The notes beneath the pieces were generated by a model. It saw only the letters and a program-made list of their open reading frames with translations, made no database searches and was not told the DNA's origin. The position numbers and the translations under genes were made by a program. Positions 50,748 through 61,705 of a stretch of 64,000 nucleotides of DNA are shown piece by piece. Location: positions 88,829,062 to 88,893,061 of the forward strand of contig NC_134367.1 in assembly GCF_035582795.1 (NCBI RefSeq). Direction: 5' to 3'. The stretch's first letter is position 1; each line of letters begins with the position of its first letter. Source of the DNA: Mycteria americana. Taxonomy: Eukaryota > Chordata > Aves > Ciconiiformes > Ciconiidae.

Positions 50748-51480
50748 GTATCACAGACTCGCAGGATGGTTGAGGTTGGAAGGGACCTCTGGAGGTCGTC
50801 TTGTCCAACCCCCCTGCTCAAGCAGGGTCACCTAGAGCCAATTGCCCAGGATCATGTCCAGACGGCTTTTGAGTATCTGCAAGGATGGAGGCTCCACCAG
50901 CTCTCTGGGCAACCTGTGCCAGTGCTTGCTCACCCGCACAGTGAAAAAGTGCTTCCTGATGTTCAGACAGAACCTCCTGTGTTTCAGTTTGTGCCCATTG
51001 CCTGTGGTCCTGTCACTGGACACCACTGGAAACAGCCTGGCTCCATCTTCTTTACACCCTCCCTTCACATATTTGTATACGTTGATGAGAACCCCCCCTC
51101 TGAGCCTTCTCTTCTCCAGGCTGAACTGTCCCAGCTCTCTCAGCCTTTTCTCATAGGAGAGATACTCCAGTCCTTCATCATCTTTATGGCCATTTGCTTG
51201 ACCATCTCCAGTGACTCCATCTATTACACTGGGGACCCCAGACCTGGACACAGCACTCCAGGTGTGGCCTCACCAGTGCTGAGCCGAGAGGAAGGATCAC
51301 CTCCCCTGACCTGATGGCAACGCTCCTCCTAATGCAGCCCAGGATATCGTCAGCTGCCTTTGCTGCCGGGGCACGTTGCTGGTTCATGTTCAACTTGGTG
51401 TCCACCAGGTCTCCCAGGTCCTTTTCTGCAAAGCTGCTTTCCAGCCGGTTGGCCCCTGTATGACGCACATGGCGTGTTGC
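50748..51480 (-). mobile_element. 5'-truncated CR1 LINE (ORF2 C-terminus and 3' end)
   Basis: About 730 bp of a CR1 retrotransposon lies on the minus strand. Its 3' end is at 50748 (TCACAGACTCGCAGGATGG, then GGTTGGAAGGGACCTCTGGA on the + strand). Two minus-strand frames carry ORF2 C-terminal sequence: [25 protein letters not shown] and [16 protein letters not shown] (about 51260-51450), and [57 protein letters not shown] and [17 protein letters not shown] (about 50860-51160). They are in different frames, so at least one frameshift separates them. The conservation of whole blocks suggests it is younger than the other LINE relics here. The copy is dead and 5'-truncated. Confidence 0.95.
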
Positions 51481-54400
51481 AGAGTGCAGATCTAGCAGGC
51501 AGTTTGCTGTAATTAGAAGGGTTTTCTCAGCCATAACGTACCGTGATACCTTGAATAGGCAGTGTCCTCAGCAGTAGGTACCCTGCTCTCTGTAGTGATA
51601 TATAGGGCATACTGCCATCAGTAGTGGGCAGAGTTAAGGTTCACAGAGCTCTAAGGCTGAATCTTTCAAGTATATTTTGAAATATCTTGAAAACTTTGTC
51701 TTAGCTTAGAATTTCCAAACTGAATATGAAATAGACTCAACACAGGAGACTATTTTTTTCCTTATAGTACGTATCTGCATTCACAGCCCAAGTGTGTTAA
51801 TTAAGCATTTGATATACAATTTTTTAGGGATTCCTTCCTCTACATTTTCTTCAAAAACGTCTTGGGTAAATCTTGCTTGTGGAGGGAGACCATCATTATT
51901 CTAAGCAAAAAAATAAGGGAAAAAAGTCTGTTCTGTGCAAAGCTTACGTGCTCTGCAGGAGTTTATTTGTGGCAGTTATGATCACAGAAGGAGTTCTGGG
52001 TGATAAATATGTCCAAGCCTTCAGTGGCAGATCTTTATCAGTGCTGTAATGCTATACCGTTCTCATGCTGTATTGTCAAAGTGTCTCAGTTTTCCTATGG
52101 ACGGTGTTTCTTCATCTGTGACCTCCAAGTGACATAAACCTGTGGCCACTTGTTTCAATATGTAATAAAATTTGGCTACTTTAAGGTATATCCTTTCCTG
52201 AAATTTCAAATTCAAGTGTCACTACAGTACCGTCCAAAAGTCAGAGTGCTAGTGGGCAAGAAGGCCAGTATAAATAAGAAGATTTCTAACTCTTAGGGAA
52301 AGAAAAAATTTAGATCAGGTATCAGGAAAAAAAAAAAATTATCCTTACTTTTTAAACTTTCATGTTGTCAGGAAGCCAGGTCTTCTCAACACTACTTTTA
52401 AAAACAAAGCAAAACACCTAGCAGAAGAGTAAATCTATAAACCCATAAACCTGTGATTATTCAGGTCAGTCGTTTTAGGTTAGATGATGCCAGGGGGATA
52501 GAAATTGCTTTTTTACCAGCAATCCAAGTACATCATTACCTACAGAGAATTTACCATCTCCCCATAATAATATCCCATCTCCCGAAATACACATATCCCT
52601 TAAAAACAATCAGTTGCAAATTTGAATATAACCAAATTCTGTAGGGAAACATTTTAGCTATGCATATTTTCAGTATTGCTCCCTTCTCTCTTTCTCTTCA
52701 TTCCTGTTGGTGATGGGCGAATTGTTGTAAAATCACGGCAGCTAGCAGGACCTTTCCGCACTTTACCACAGCCTCCTTATTACGCTGGGTTTAGGTAACG
52801 GGTTTGCACCTTTTTGTGTGTGAAGAGGAGAACTTGCCTTCGCAGCCTTGCATGCAGAAAGGCCTGTCTACAGCAAATCAAGTTACAATTTTGAGCCACA
52901 TTCTGCTTTCCATGTTTGCATAAAACTCCCACTGACATGAATAAGAGTTCTGTGTATATCATGCTGTGTAATAAATAGCATTCAAAACAGAACCTATGCA
53001 AAGCTTTCTCACTGTTTTGGGCTACCAATTTATCCTTGTATTTACAGAATATTGATGTAAGCAGATGCCCAAACTGCCTGTCATTTCTAAAATATGCAGA
53101 GATGACTGGTGCAGTGGCTACTGACTACAAAACCACCGCAAACTTTCTGGGGCTGCGATCTTGCCGGTCCCTCTGCTCCGCTCCCCTAGGCCACGACAAG
53201 ATGCCCTCACCCTGACTTGGCTCCGGGCACACACGCACACTTACCTGCTTGGCAAATGATGCGCAACTGAGCTCACCCTTGCCTTCACTGGCACGTCAAC
53301 GTCCTCGCAGCTATGTTGTCTCTAAGGTGGGGACGGGGGAGGAAAAAGAAGCACAACTCCCGATCCACCAGGTTTTATCTGGAGGGGTTTTGTACAGCTA
53401 CAGCTACCTCTTAAAAGGAGCAGATCCTTTCTGATCCCTTGGGCTGTGAACCAAAAGCAGAGCAGCAGCTTCCACAGTGATCAGAGACACGGCAGAGCGG
53501 TTCCCTCTTCCCACAACATGTAGACCTCTGAGTCTTCCTCATTTCCAGCATCAGAGGGAAGGCTTTCCTCTCCTTTCTCCCATTTACGACGTTCTCTCAA
53601 AGTTTCTGGGTTTTAATAAGGCAATTGACAAATAGCGTCAACACGGCTTAAATCAAATGCTAAATATTTATGTGCCATATAAATCTCAGGAAATGCTGTC
53701 ATCTTTTGTCTACCCATTTCAGAGCCTCAGCGTGCTCATTACTCGTGCTAAGGGGGCTGGGGAGAAAATGAGTAACTAAGTTGGTTATGACCACAACTTC
53801 CCTTGGTGAAAGTCTAGTGCAAACGTAATGAGAGGAGAGCAGGGCACACCAGATTTACGTATGGAGACTGTCATCAGCAAGCACTGCGCTTGGAAATGTT
53901 GGCATGGCTCTGCTAGGTATGATACCCAACTTCCTGAATTTTTGTGAAAATTATCCTTTGATTAAAGCTCTCCCCAACCGGTTTGGGCCTGGCACGCCAG
54001 CTTGTTCCAGCCGCTGCTCTCCCCTCCCGGAGGCCAGCACAACGCCCAGCGCATTGCTGGCATCTTCCTCTGCAATGTCTCCTACGGGGGATGCCGGTTC
54101 TGGCCATCCTTGTCCTGCCTGCCCTGCTGGGGAGTCGCAGAGGAGCCGAGGGCAGGGCAGGACTGCTCTTCCCAGCTGTGACCCACCACCGGTACAGAAA
54201 AACTGAGAAACACTCTTCAGCCTGGCAGCAGGCAGCAGCTCATTGACTAGTGTCCTCCAACACTTGACTTCTTCCAAGCCAGCAAAATAGCTCTGTGCCT
54301 GCAGGCCATGTGTGTGTGTGCGTGCTTGCATGCCTGGGTGCATGCAAGTAAGCTTTCCGAAAGTACCCTGTCCTTACTGAGTGTGCTTTGGAGGTGTGCC

Positions 54401-56235
54401 ACTCCACAAATATTGGAAAAGCCCTGTGGAGTTATTTTATTTTATTTTTGAGCATTGCTAATATATGATGACATCGTTTCCACCCTTTGCAATTTTCCAC
54501 AGAAGATTTCTACATTATTTCATGTTGATTCTAAAACCATTTAATAGGGTTTTCACAGAGCTCGGCCATCTCGTGAAGGAAAATAAGTTGTTCTGCTGCC
54601 CTGAGGAAACCGAGGAGACAACTCTCAAAAAGATATCTGAATGCACACTTTGTGTTGGGGAAGAAAAGTCACAAAGACAAGAGCAAAAAATGTAGTTAGG
54701 AAATCAGAAATTAAATGCCTTGCATAGGAAAAGCCACTTTCAAGTCAAAGAAGTTCTGGCTCTACAACATCTGCAGCAAGGCACCAAGCGATAACACCCT
54801 GTATCACTAAAGGAAAGATACAGCAACACAGTCGTAATGCTGTCATTGGTCACACTTATTTTAAGAGCTGGACACTTTCAGTTAGCGATTACTGAGTGAT
54901 AACAGGCCCTCCGGTATCTGCACAAAACTGGTTGCCATAAAACTTTTTCATTTTCCAAAGTTTTCATTTTTAGCTGTCTTGGATGTGGCAATTAATTTTG
55001 GAGCCAAGGAGACACTCCTGTGCATTTCCATGAGAATAAGTCACTGTTTGTATGTTTACTCAGAATGGGATGAAAAATATTTAGTGATTTTCTACACCTC
55101 ACTTATTGATTGTACAGCTAAGAAATTTGACATTTGTGAGGTGTGCCTGTGGAATGAAAAATAGCAAATTCCAAGTCTTGTTTATTGTTTTGTAATTTTG
55201 ATTTTGGTTTTTGAAAGTAAGAGCAGGGTATCTATTTCCATCCCATATTTTAATGTGAAGTGTTGACCTTACAAGATCTTTTAGGATGCATGAAAATCCA
55301 CTTTAACTTGTAAACAAGAGAGAAACACAGAAGCATACCAAAAATTAAAGGGGGGATAATAATGATTACAAGTGATTTGGGGCTGCTGTTTATTATAAAA
55401 ACTGCCCACAGCTTTGTATTACAAAACCATGGTTTTGGCAGCTTACAACTGTGCCAAACATTAATCATTTGAAGTTAAATTTACCATACTGTTCAGGTTG
55501 ATTGATTTGGGGGGGGGGGGGTGGGGGGTGAATTTCTGATCCATCAGCTTTGGCCTTTCCAAGAATGAGGTTTTGGAAAAATATGTTGGTTTGCCCAAAT
55601 TTAAATGTTCTGGCAACTTTTTCTTGGAACCATTGTAGCATTCCCATGCTTCAAAGTAGGGCTTGAAATCTGGCAGGGGATTGGCCTTGACTTCAGGGAT
55701 GTGCCTGATACCATCTCTCTGAAAATCAACCTAATTTGGCCAACACATGCTTTTGGGGGAAAAAAAATCTCACTTCATAGCTGCTCAGTGGAGACTCTAT
55801 AGATGTTAACAGATAAAGCTCCCACGAATGCCACTGTCGTGGACCATACTCCATCTCGTCATTATCTCCAAGAGACGATAGAGACTGAACATGTACGTCT
55901 CTGTGAAATCACAGAGCACGCCTGAGGCCAGCGTTATGGGAGAGAAGCCAGCCTTTCCCTGTAATAGCTGCTCTAGGCTGAGTTAGAGCCAGCACTGAGA
56001 AGAGGAGCCATGCTTTATGCTGGTGGCATTTATGCTGGTGGATCTGCAAACATGTCCAAATTCTTGTGGGTGGGCGTTCATCAGGTTGCCACTCAACAGC
56101 TTCCAGAGGGGTGGGCAGAGCCTCTGTCCAGGTCTCTGATGCAGATGACCAGGGAATCGGGACTGCAGATCACAAAACCTTGAGTACTTTCTGCTTAATC
56201 AACTTACTGCCTCAGTAACCCTCCTGGTAGTGGCT
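51481..56235. other. Desert segment, no gene recognised
   Basis: Ordinary AT-rich intergenic DNA with a GC-richer piece at about 53960-54250. A poly-G tract (G13-T-G6) lies at 55509-55528. Open frames are short and unrecognised. Confidence 0.5.
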
Positions 56236-57280
56236 GTTTAAGTTGGAGGCTTCAAATGCAGAGCAGATGGCAACTGGCATGAGGATGGGAAAATGGATAG
56301 AAAGACTGAAGCAAGGGGTCTGTTGACACCAGAGCTAGGAGAGCAAGATCAACTGGGGTTGGGATTAGCTGGACAAGTAGGCTGGGAATGGGAGCCGGGG
56401 GCGGGAAACAACACAGTATTGAAGTGAGCAAGCACAGGAGAGGAGCTGTGGGCTGACAACAGGATCATCTGTGGAGCTGGGGCAGGAGGAAGGTTGGGTC
56501 ACAGGGGATGATCAGACCAGTGGAGGTGGAGAACAGAACCGAGGAAGGAAGACAAATGTGGTAAGGAAGTGGTTATAGAAGATGGCCAAGGACAAGAAGT
56601 AAAAGTGCCAAAGTGGAGATGGAGAGGAGCACCAGAACTGGACAGAAAGCTCGGGAAAGCTTAAGTAGGCCTGTTGGCCAGTATGAGAAAAAAGGTGTAG
56701 ACCATAAATCAGAGAGCAAGCTGTCAGGGAGAGACTGGACCTAGTGAGGTAAGGAGCCCGGGCTAAATAAGTTTGAGGTCTAGAAGGCAAGAGAAACAAG
56801 AAGGGAAGAATAGGGAGCAGAGAGGCTGTGGCATAAATCATTTAGAGGGCAGGAGACAGAACAGGCCAAAGCGTGAAGAGGAATGGGCAGACCAACCATG
56901 ACCAGCAGAGCGCATTTCTTAGTGACTTTCTGACAGCATCTGGAAAGAGCAACTGTACTGTTATGGGGGATCCCAATGGATTTCCAGTTTGGAGAAGTGT
57001 GTTCACAGGAGAGCACTGTAGATGAGACTGCTTTGACACAGAAGACATGGCAGCCAACATGAGAGAATTCCAGTCTGGACTTCCTTATGGTGTGTGAAGA
57101 TCAAATAATCAATGGACTGGAAGTTGGTGGCTGCTTAGGGACCTTTATCGTGACCTGACTGCACTCACTACAGCAAAGACAGTATCCCCAGTAGTACGTG
57201 TACTTGGCACTTGAGAAGGGCTAATACCTCAGGGTGATAAGAAATGTGAGGAAAACTGGAGTAAAAATTTGCAAAGACAC
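56236..57280. other. Purine-skewed segment
   Basis: For about 1 kb the + strand is strongly enriched in G and A (GGAGAGGAG, GAGGAAGG, GAGAGACTGG and similar words). A minus-strand frame of 109 codons (56512-56841) is hydrophobic because of the resulting C/T-rich codons, and shows no family. It leads directly into the LINE relic that follows and may be its degraded 5' part. Confidence 0.4.
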
Positions 57281-57760
57281 CAAGAAGGGTGTGTAAGAAT
57301 ACTCAGGCCATTATATGGTCAAGAGGCCAAGCTTTCACAATTAAGAAAAAGGGCAGATTTGTCTGACAACTCATTCTGTTTGCGAGGCAAATAGCCATCT
57401 CTTGGGGAAAACAAATGCAAATGGAAGGGCAAGAGAGACTAAAGAAGAGGAATTATAACTTACCAAGTTTTAACAAAAACAAAGGAGGTTTAAGGAGCAG
57501 GGGAAGCAGCAGACTGAGAGGGTCAAGAATGATTTATTTAATATAGTAGAAGCAAAAGCAATTGCCGTCAGCCTATTATTGGTGGGGGGGATGCCAACAT
57601 TGTTAATGATGCGGAAATACTCAGTGCATTTTTTCGTTCTACTTGTAAAGAAGTGGGGCAACGTATCAGTATCAAATGAAGATGTGAAAGTCCTTTCCAA
57701 TTTACAAATAACTGATGGGTATATAAAATTAGTCCTAGAGAGATTAATATTTTAAAATTA
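57281..57760 (+). mobile_element. Ancient CR1/L3-type LINE relic (linker before reverse transcriptase)
   Basis: Near 57605-57650 the + strand frame reads NDAEILSAFFRSTCK. It corresponds to the linker block of CR1/L3 LINEs (kaevLNaFFaSvFt) between endonuclease and reverse transcriptase. Upstream words (GAATGATTTATTTAATATAG, GCAAAAGCAATTGCCGTCAG, GGGGGATGCC) fit the preceding 'KKKFYKYI-KK' linker region only loosely. No long open frame remains. Confidence 0.4.
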
Positions 57761-58055
57761 GCTGTTTTGGATAACTAGCGTGCAGAAGAGCTGTAAAAGT
57801 TTTGCTGAGAGAATCTCCTTTCCACTATTATTTCTGGAAAATATTTGTATACGAAGGAAATCCCGGAAGGCTCCAGAAGATCCTACATGGTATAAGGCAA
57901 ATCATTGAAAGCAGATTTTCCACAGTGGCTACTAAGATTGCCTACTACAGTCTTTTGTGTAGAAGTCCTGAGCTCCCACATGCAGGTGGGAGCCTGTGTG
58001 TGGAGCACAGAAAGCCCAGGAGCCCCGCAGGGGTCACCCCGAAGAACCGGACCCT
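57761..58055. other. Desert segment, no gene recognised
   Basis: Short chance open frames only. Confidence 0.4.
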
Positions 58056-58160
58056 TGTCGTCTCCCTGTGTAATCCACCATCTATAAACAGGAATAATTC
58101 CACCTCCTCATCTCCGAAAGGTGGTGTGAAAATGAAGCCCGCTGGTACAACAGTGGTAAG
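58056..58160 (+). mobile_element. Possible MIR-like SINE fragment
   Basis: CTCCCTGTGTAATCCACCAT, then CTATAAACAGGAATAATTCC and ACCTCCTCATCTCC, resembles the MIR core (cctcagtttccccatctataaaatgggaataat, acctcctt). The following GGTGGTGTGAAAATGAAG is compatible with the ggttgtgaggattaaatga segment. Confidence 0.45.
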
Positions 58161-61100
58161 TACACTAGAAGAGCCTGCAGGAAAGTGAATTGCTCCCGGG
58201 GTCTGAACAGCGTTCAGCGAACAAGGCACGGGGTCTTGCGCTGAGCGCAGACCCAATATAAATAGCTGCTCATTAAGCGAGCACCACCTGCTCCATGAGC
58301 TGGATGAGGCAGGGGTTCTGTGGGACAAACAGCGCAGGATTATGCTCGTGTAATTAAAGACTGCTGCAACGCGCGTACGCACAGAGGGGCCAAACTGAAG
58401 CTCCGTGAGCCAGCTTAGCAGTGGCCTTTTCTAGCTTCTCAGCGCTTGATTTTGCCACCCTTAGTAATGATCTTTCACTGCGGTTTGTGCGTGTAACATC
58501 ATTACGTGGTCTTTAGTAAGGGACCGAAGCAGACTTGGCATTGTGGAACTCAGTGGAACCTCTTCTAATTGCCTCTGAGACATCAGTGTGAAGCAAGACA
58601 AAAGGTGGCGGAGGGAGTAGACAAAAGGAACTATGAGAGTCCTCACGTTCCAGAACACACCCAGTGAGGAAGTGGGAAGGAGAAGAGAAAGAAGAAATGC
58701 CGAACGTGATGCTTGAGTGAAAAATGCAAACCAAGCCCTCTTTGTCTCCCTAAGACCCCAAACTTCGGGGAAGTTTGCCTTCTGATCCCGGTTCCAGCTC
58801 TGTGACTCAGGCTTCACTCTCCAGATCTGCAGTGTATCTTCCCATTTATCTCTAACTAGGACAATTTCTGAGTCCTATATGAGTCATCAGTGGGTTTTAT
58901 ATAGAAACCAAAGAAGGTTCTTCCAGTCTCTCAGTAAGATATGCCGTGCTGCCAGGGAAGCACTTTTGGTTGTTCTGACGAGCAATTGTAACTGCTCTGA
59001 ATTGCCAGAAATACCGTCTGAAGAGCAAAAGGATCATTTGCCATCTAAATCCGAAAGAGTTTATAATGCAACCTTTGTGTCGCCTGCATGCGTTGAGCCC
59101 ACCTTGCCATTGCTGATATTAGGCTTTGCAAACTGGCCAGATCCCAGTGGATATAATTTTCAGGCTGGCTAACTCGCAGGGTTCAAGTGATGCCACGCGG
59201 GGGCTCGGAGCCAGCGGAGGGGAGGGGGCGGCGTGCGACACCCGGGAAGGGGTCTGAGTCAGGGCTCCCAAGAGCAAGGAGACCTGCCTCCTCTCTCCTT
59301 CCTGCTTCTGGAAACCACTCCTCGCAAGCCGGGTCCGCTCGCTGACAGCCACCTACCCCGCAGTTAGGTCCTGTCCTTTCTCAGCTGAGACAGGAGGGAC
59401 AGGTGGCCCATGCCGGAAGCAGTGGCTGCGGCACAGGAGCAGGGGGGGGATCCTGGTCGAAAGCCCAGAGCTGCCATGTGACAAACAGGAGGCCAGGTAT
59501 TAACAGGTGGGTGAGAAGACAGGGGCTGGCTGCCTGCTCGGGGAAGCGGCCGTTTTAAAACCAAGGCGGCAAGGATCACAGGGAGAGCGTGCACGGTGGG
59601 GAGGGCATATTTTGAAGAGGAGGAGGAAGGAGCTGTTTTGGAATTGGGTGTAAAGCCATTTGTTTGGAGGGATGCCAGGGTAACAGTAGGTGCCCAGAAC
59701 AAACGCGCGCAGCCATCCCGGCACTCGGAGCCTGCATGCTCGTCCTTCGCAGTACCTAAGTAGGTCAGCCCGTTTCTTCAACCTTTCCTCTTCCCTTTCT
59801 CACTTGCTCTCTTTGTGGGAGGTGGCGGTGGCGGTAGCAGAGGGGCTACACCCGTTTTCACTGATTTCCAACACTGTCTACGTGTGAACAAGAGAAGCGG
59901 AGAGAAGCTAAAGCTGCTTTCTTATTAACAGCTGGTGACAGTCCCTTTACACAGTGCATGTCGCATTTCTTAGCCGAGGTAGAAAGGAGTGAAAGAGGAA
60001 GGCAGTTATTTAAAGTTTAACATTACAGACAAATTACAAGGATATTCTGAGGCTCACAGTCCCCCTCAGCAATCCTGCGAGCCCCGAGGCTGGCCTCGCC
60101 ACACCTTTGCAAGCGGCTATTTTAGGCAAGTGTGCTCATCGGGTTCGGGAGGACGACTGCTCCAAGTAATTCTGGGATGCAGGTTTCGCACCACAGGATG
60201 CCAGCGGGATCCAGTGAAGGTTATGGACTGTCTAGCCTGAACTCCATCTGTGCCTTGAAGTTTCCTCTTGGCTGGGCACCGCTGAAGGACCAGAAGCAGC
60301 CAGTAGGAAGCAGTAGGCACAGGGGCTCATGGGGAATTTAAGCCATCTGAACGTGGCACTCAGTTTTTTAAGACAACGTTTTTTTAAACTCTGTGAACAT
60401 ATTGCACCCAATTATAATTGCGTTATGTACTCCGTGCCGTGCTATGAGTGCATGCCTCCTCCTAGCTATGGAGGGGCAAATCTGACATACATACAACAAG
60501 TGCGCTGTTTTCTCCTATGTAGCTTCTCCCAGCCTGCTTATCACGATAGTATTCGCATGCCTCCCAGTAGGGCACTGAACTGTGTGGCTAACATCTGCCA
60601 CGTGTTGTTTGTTCTGTCCTCCTCTCCCAAGGAAGGAGGTGAGTGTAGTGGAGCATCTTGTTTTTGCAGCACATTTGTTCAGCTTTTGCTTTCCCTGCAT
60701 GCAGAGCTATGTATTTGCGTTAGCGAAAGTAAGGGCACAGAAATGTGTCCTGCAATTGGAAATGCCTTCATTTCGGTAAGGGGAATTACGGCTAATTAAG
60801 TCAAATTAAAAAGGGAAGGGAGAGTTGATTTTCTTTATTCTCAGCATACTCTGTTTGACAAATGGGTCTTAACCGCAGATGACAGTATTAGCTTCAGCCT
60901 CTCAGACAAGGAAATCTTGGCTGCTATTCCCTCTGCCCATTTATCTATGATAAATTTAAAGACACATGTTCCCCCTTCCTGGACAAACACTCTTCAACTC
61001 TTTTTTTTATCTAACAGTAAAATATGTTTGAAATCTCTTTATACGTGCCCTTTTTCCCTTTCTTTGAATGGGCAGCCTTGTACACGATACCCTCCGTGGA

Positions 61101-61658
61101 CCTTGCCAAACAATAACACTGGCTCGGGGCACAGCTCTGTTCGTGGCAGTTCGGGTCTGCACCTGATTTAGTGGCAGGGGCACTTCTGAAGCCTAGAAGC
61201 ATGGCCTATATGCACTTCTATCTCTAGGGCTGTATTTTAAGTATTTTTCATCTTCACGTTATGCTGGGGTTTATTAACGATCCTTAATCAAGCAAATAAC
61301 CAGTATTATTCAAAAAACAATTCTGGTATTCTAGGGGGCACTGAAGCATAGAACATACTGACTTTTCAAGACTGGAGGGAAAATCTGTATTTTAGCCAGA
61401 AACCGAAACATCATTTCTTGAGCCCAGAGGTAATGTCCTACTGTGTGTTTTTTCAGCTCTTACAGTTTGATATTCTTTTACTCAAGTCAACTTTTCAGAG
61501 ATTTTCTTACTGTCAGTATAAAACCAAAAACATATCCATGTGTCGCTGTTAACAGTAAGTTGATTTACACTTTGTCCATGTTGAGATGTCCATTTTGAGA
61601 TTACCTTATTTTAAAGGGTCAGAGTAATAACTTCTTTGCTTTAAGCTGTAGTAAAATG
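58161..61658. other. Desert segment, no gene recognised
   Basis: No gene recognised. The frame 60329-60799 (156 codons) shows no domain. GC-richer pieces lie at about 59170-59290 and 59390-59560. Confidence 0.45.
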
Positions 61659-61705
61659 TTTCTTATAATTTTTCTTATAATCTTTCTTACGAGTTTCTTA
61701 TAATC
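61659..61705. repeat. 12-bp tandem repeat, four units
   Basis: TTTCTTATAATT, TTTCTTATAATC, TTTCTTACGAG and TTTCTTATAATC follow each other without gaps. The third unit is one base short and carries the only CpG. Confidence 0.9.

Noticed and set aside
56512..56841. Hydrophobic 109-codon minus-strand frame resembling a membrane protein
   Set aside because: Hydrophobicity comes from C/T-rich codons opposite a purine-rich strand; no family resemblance.
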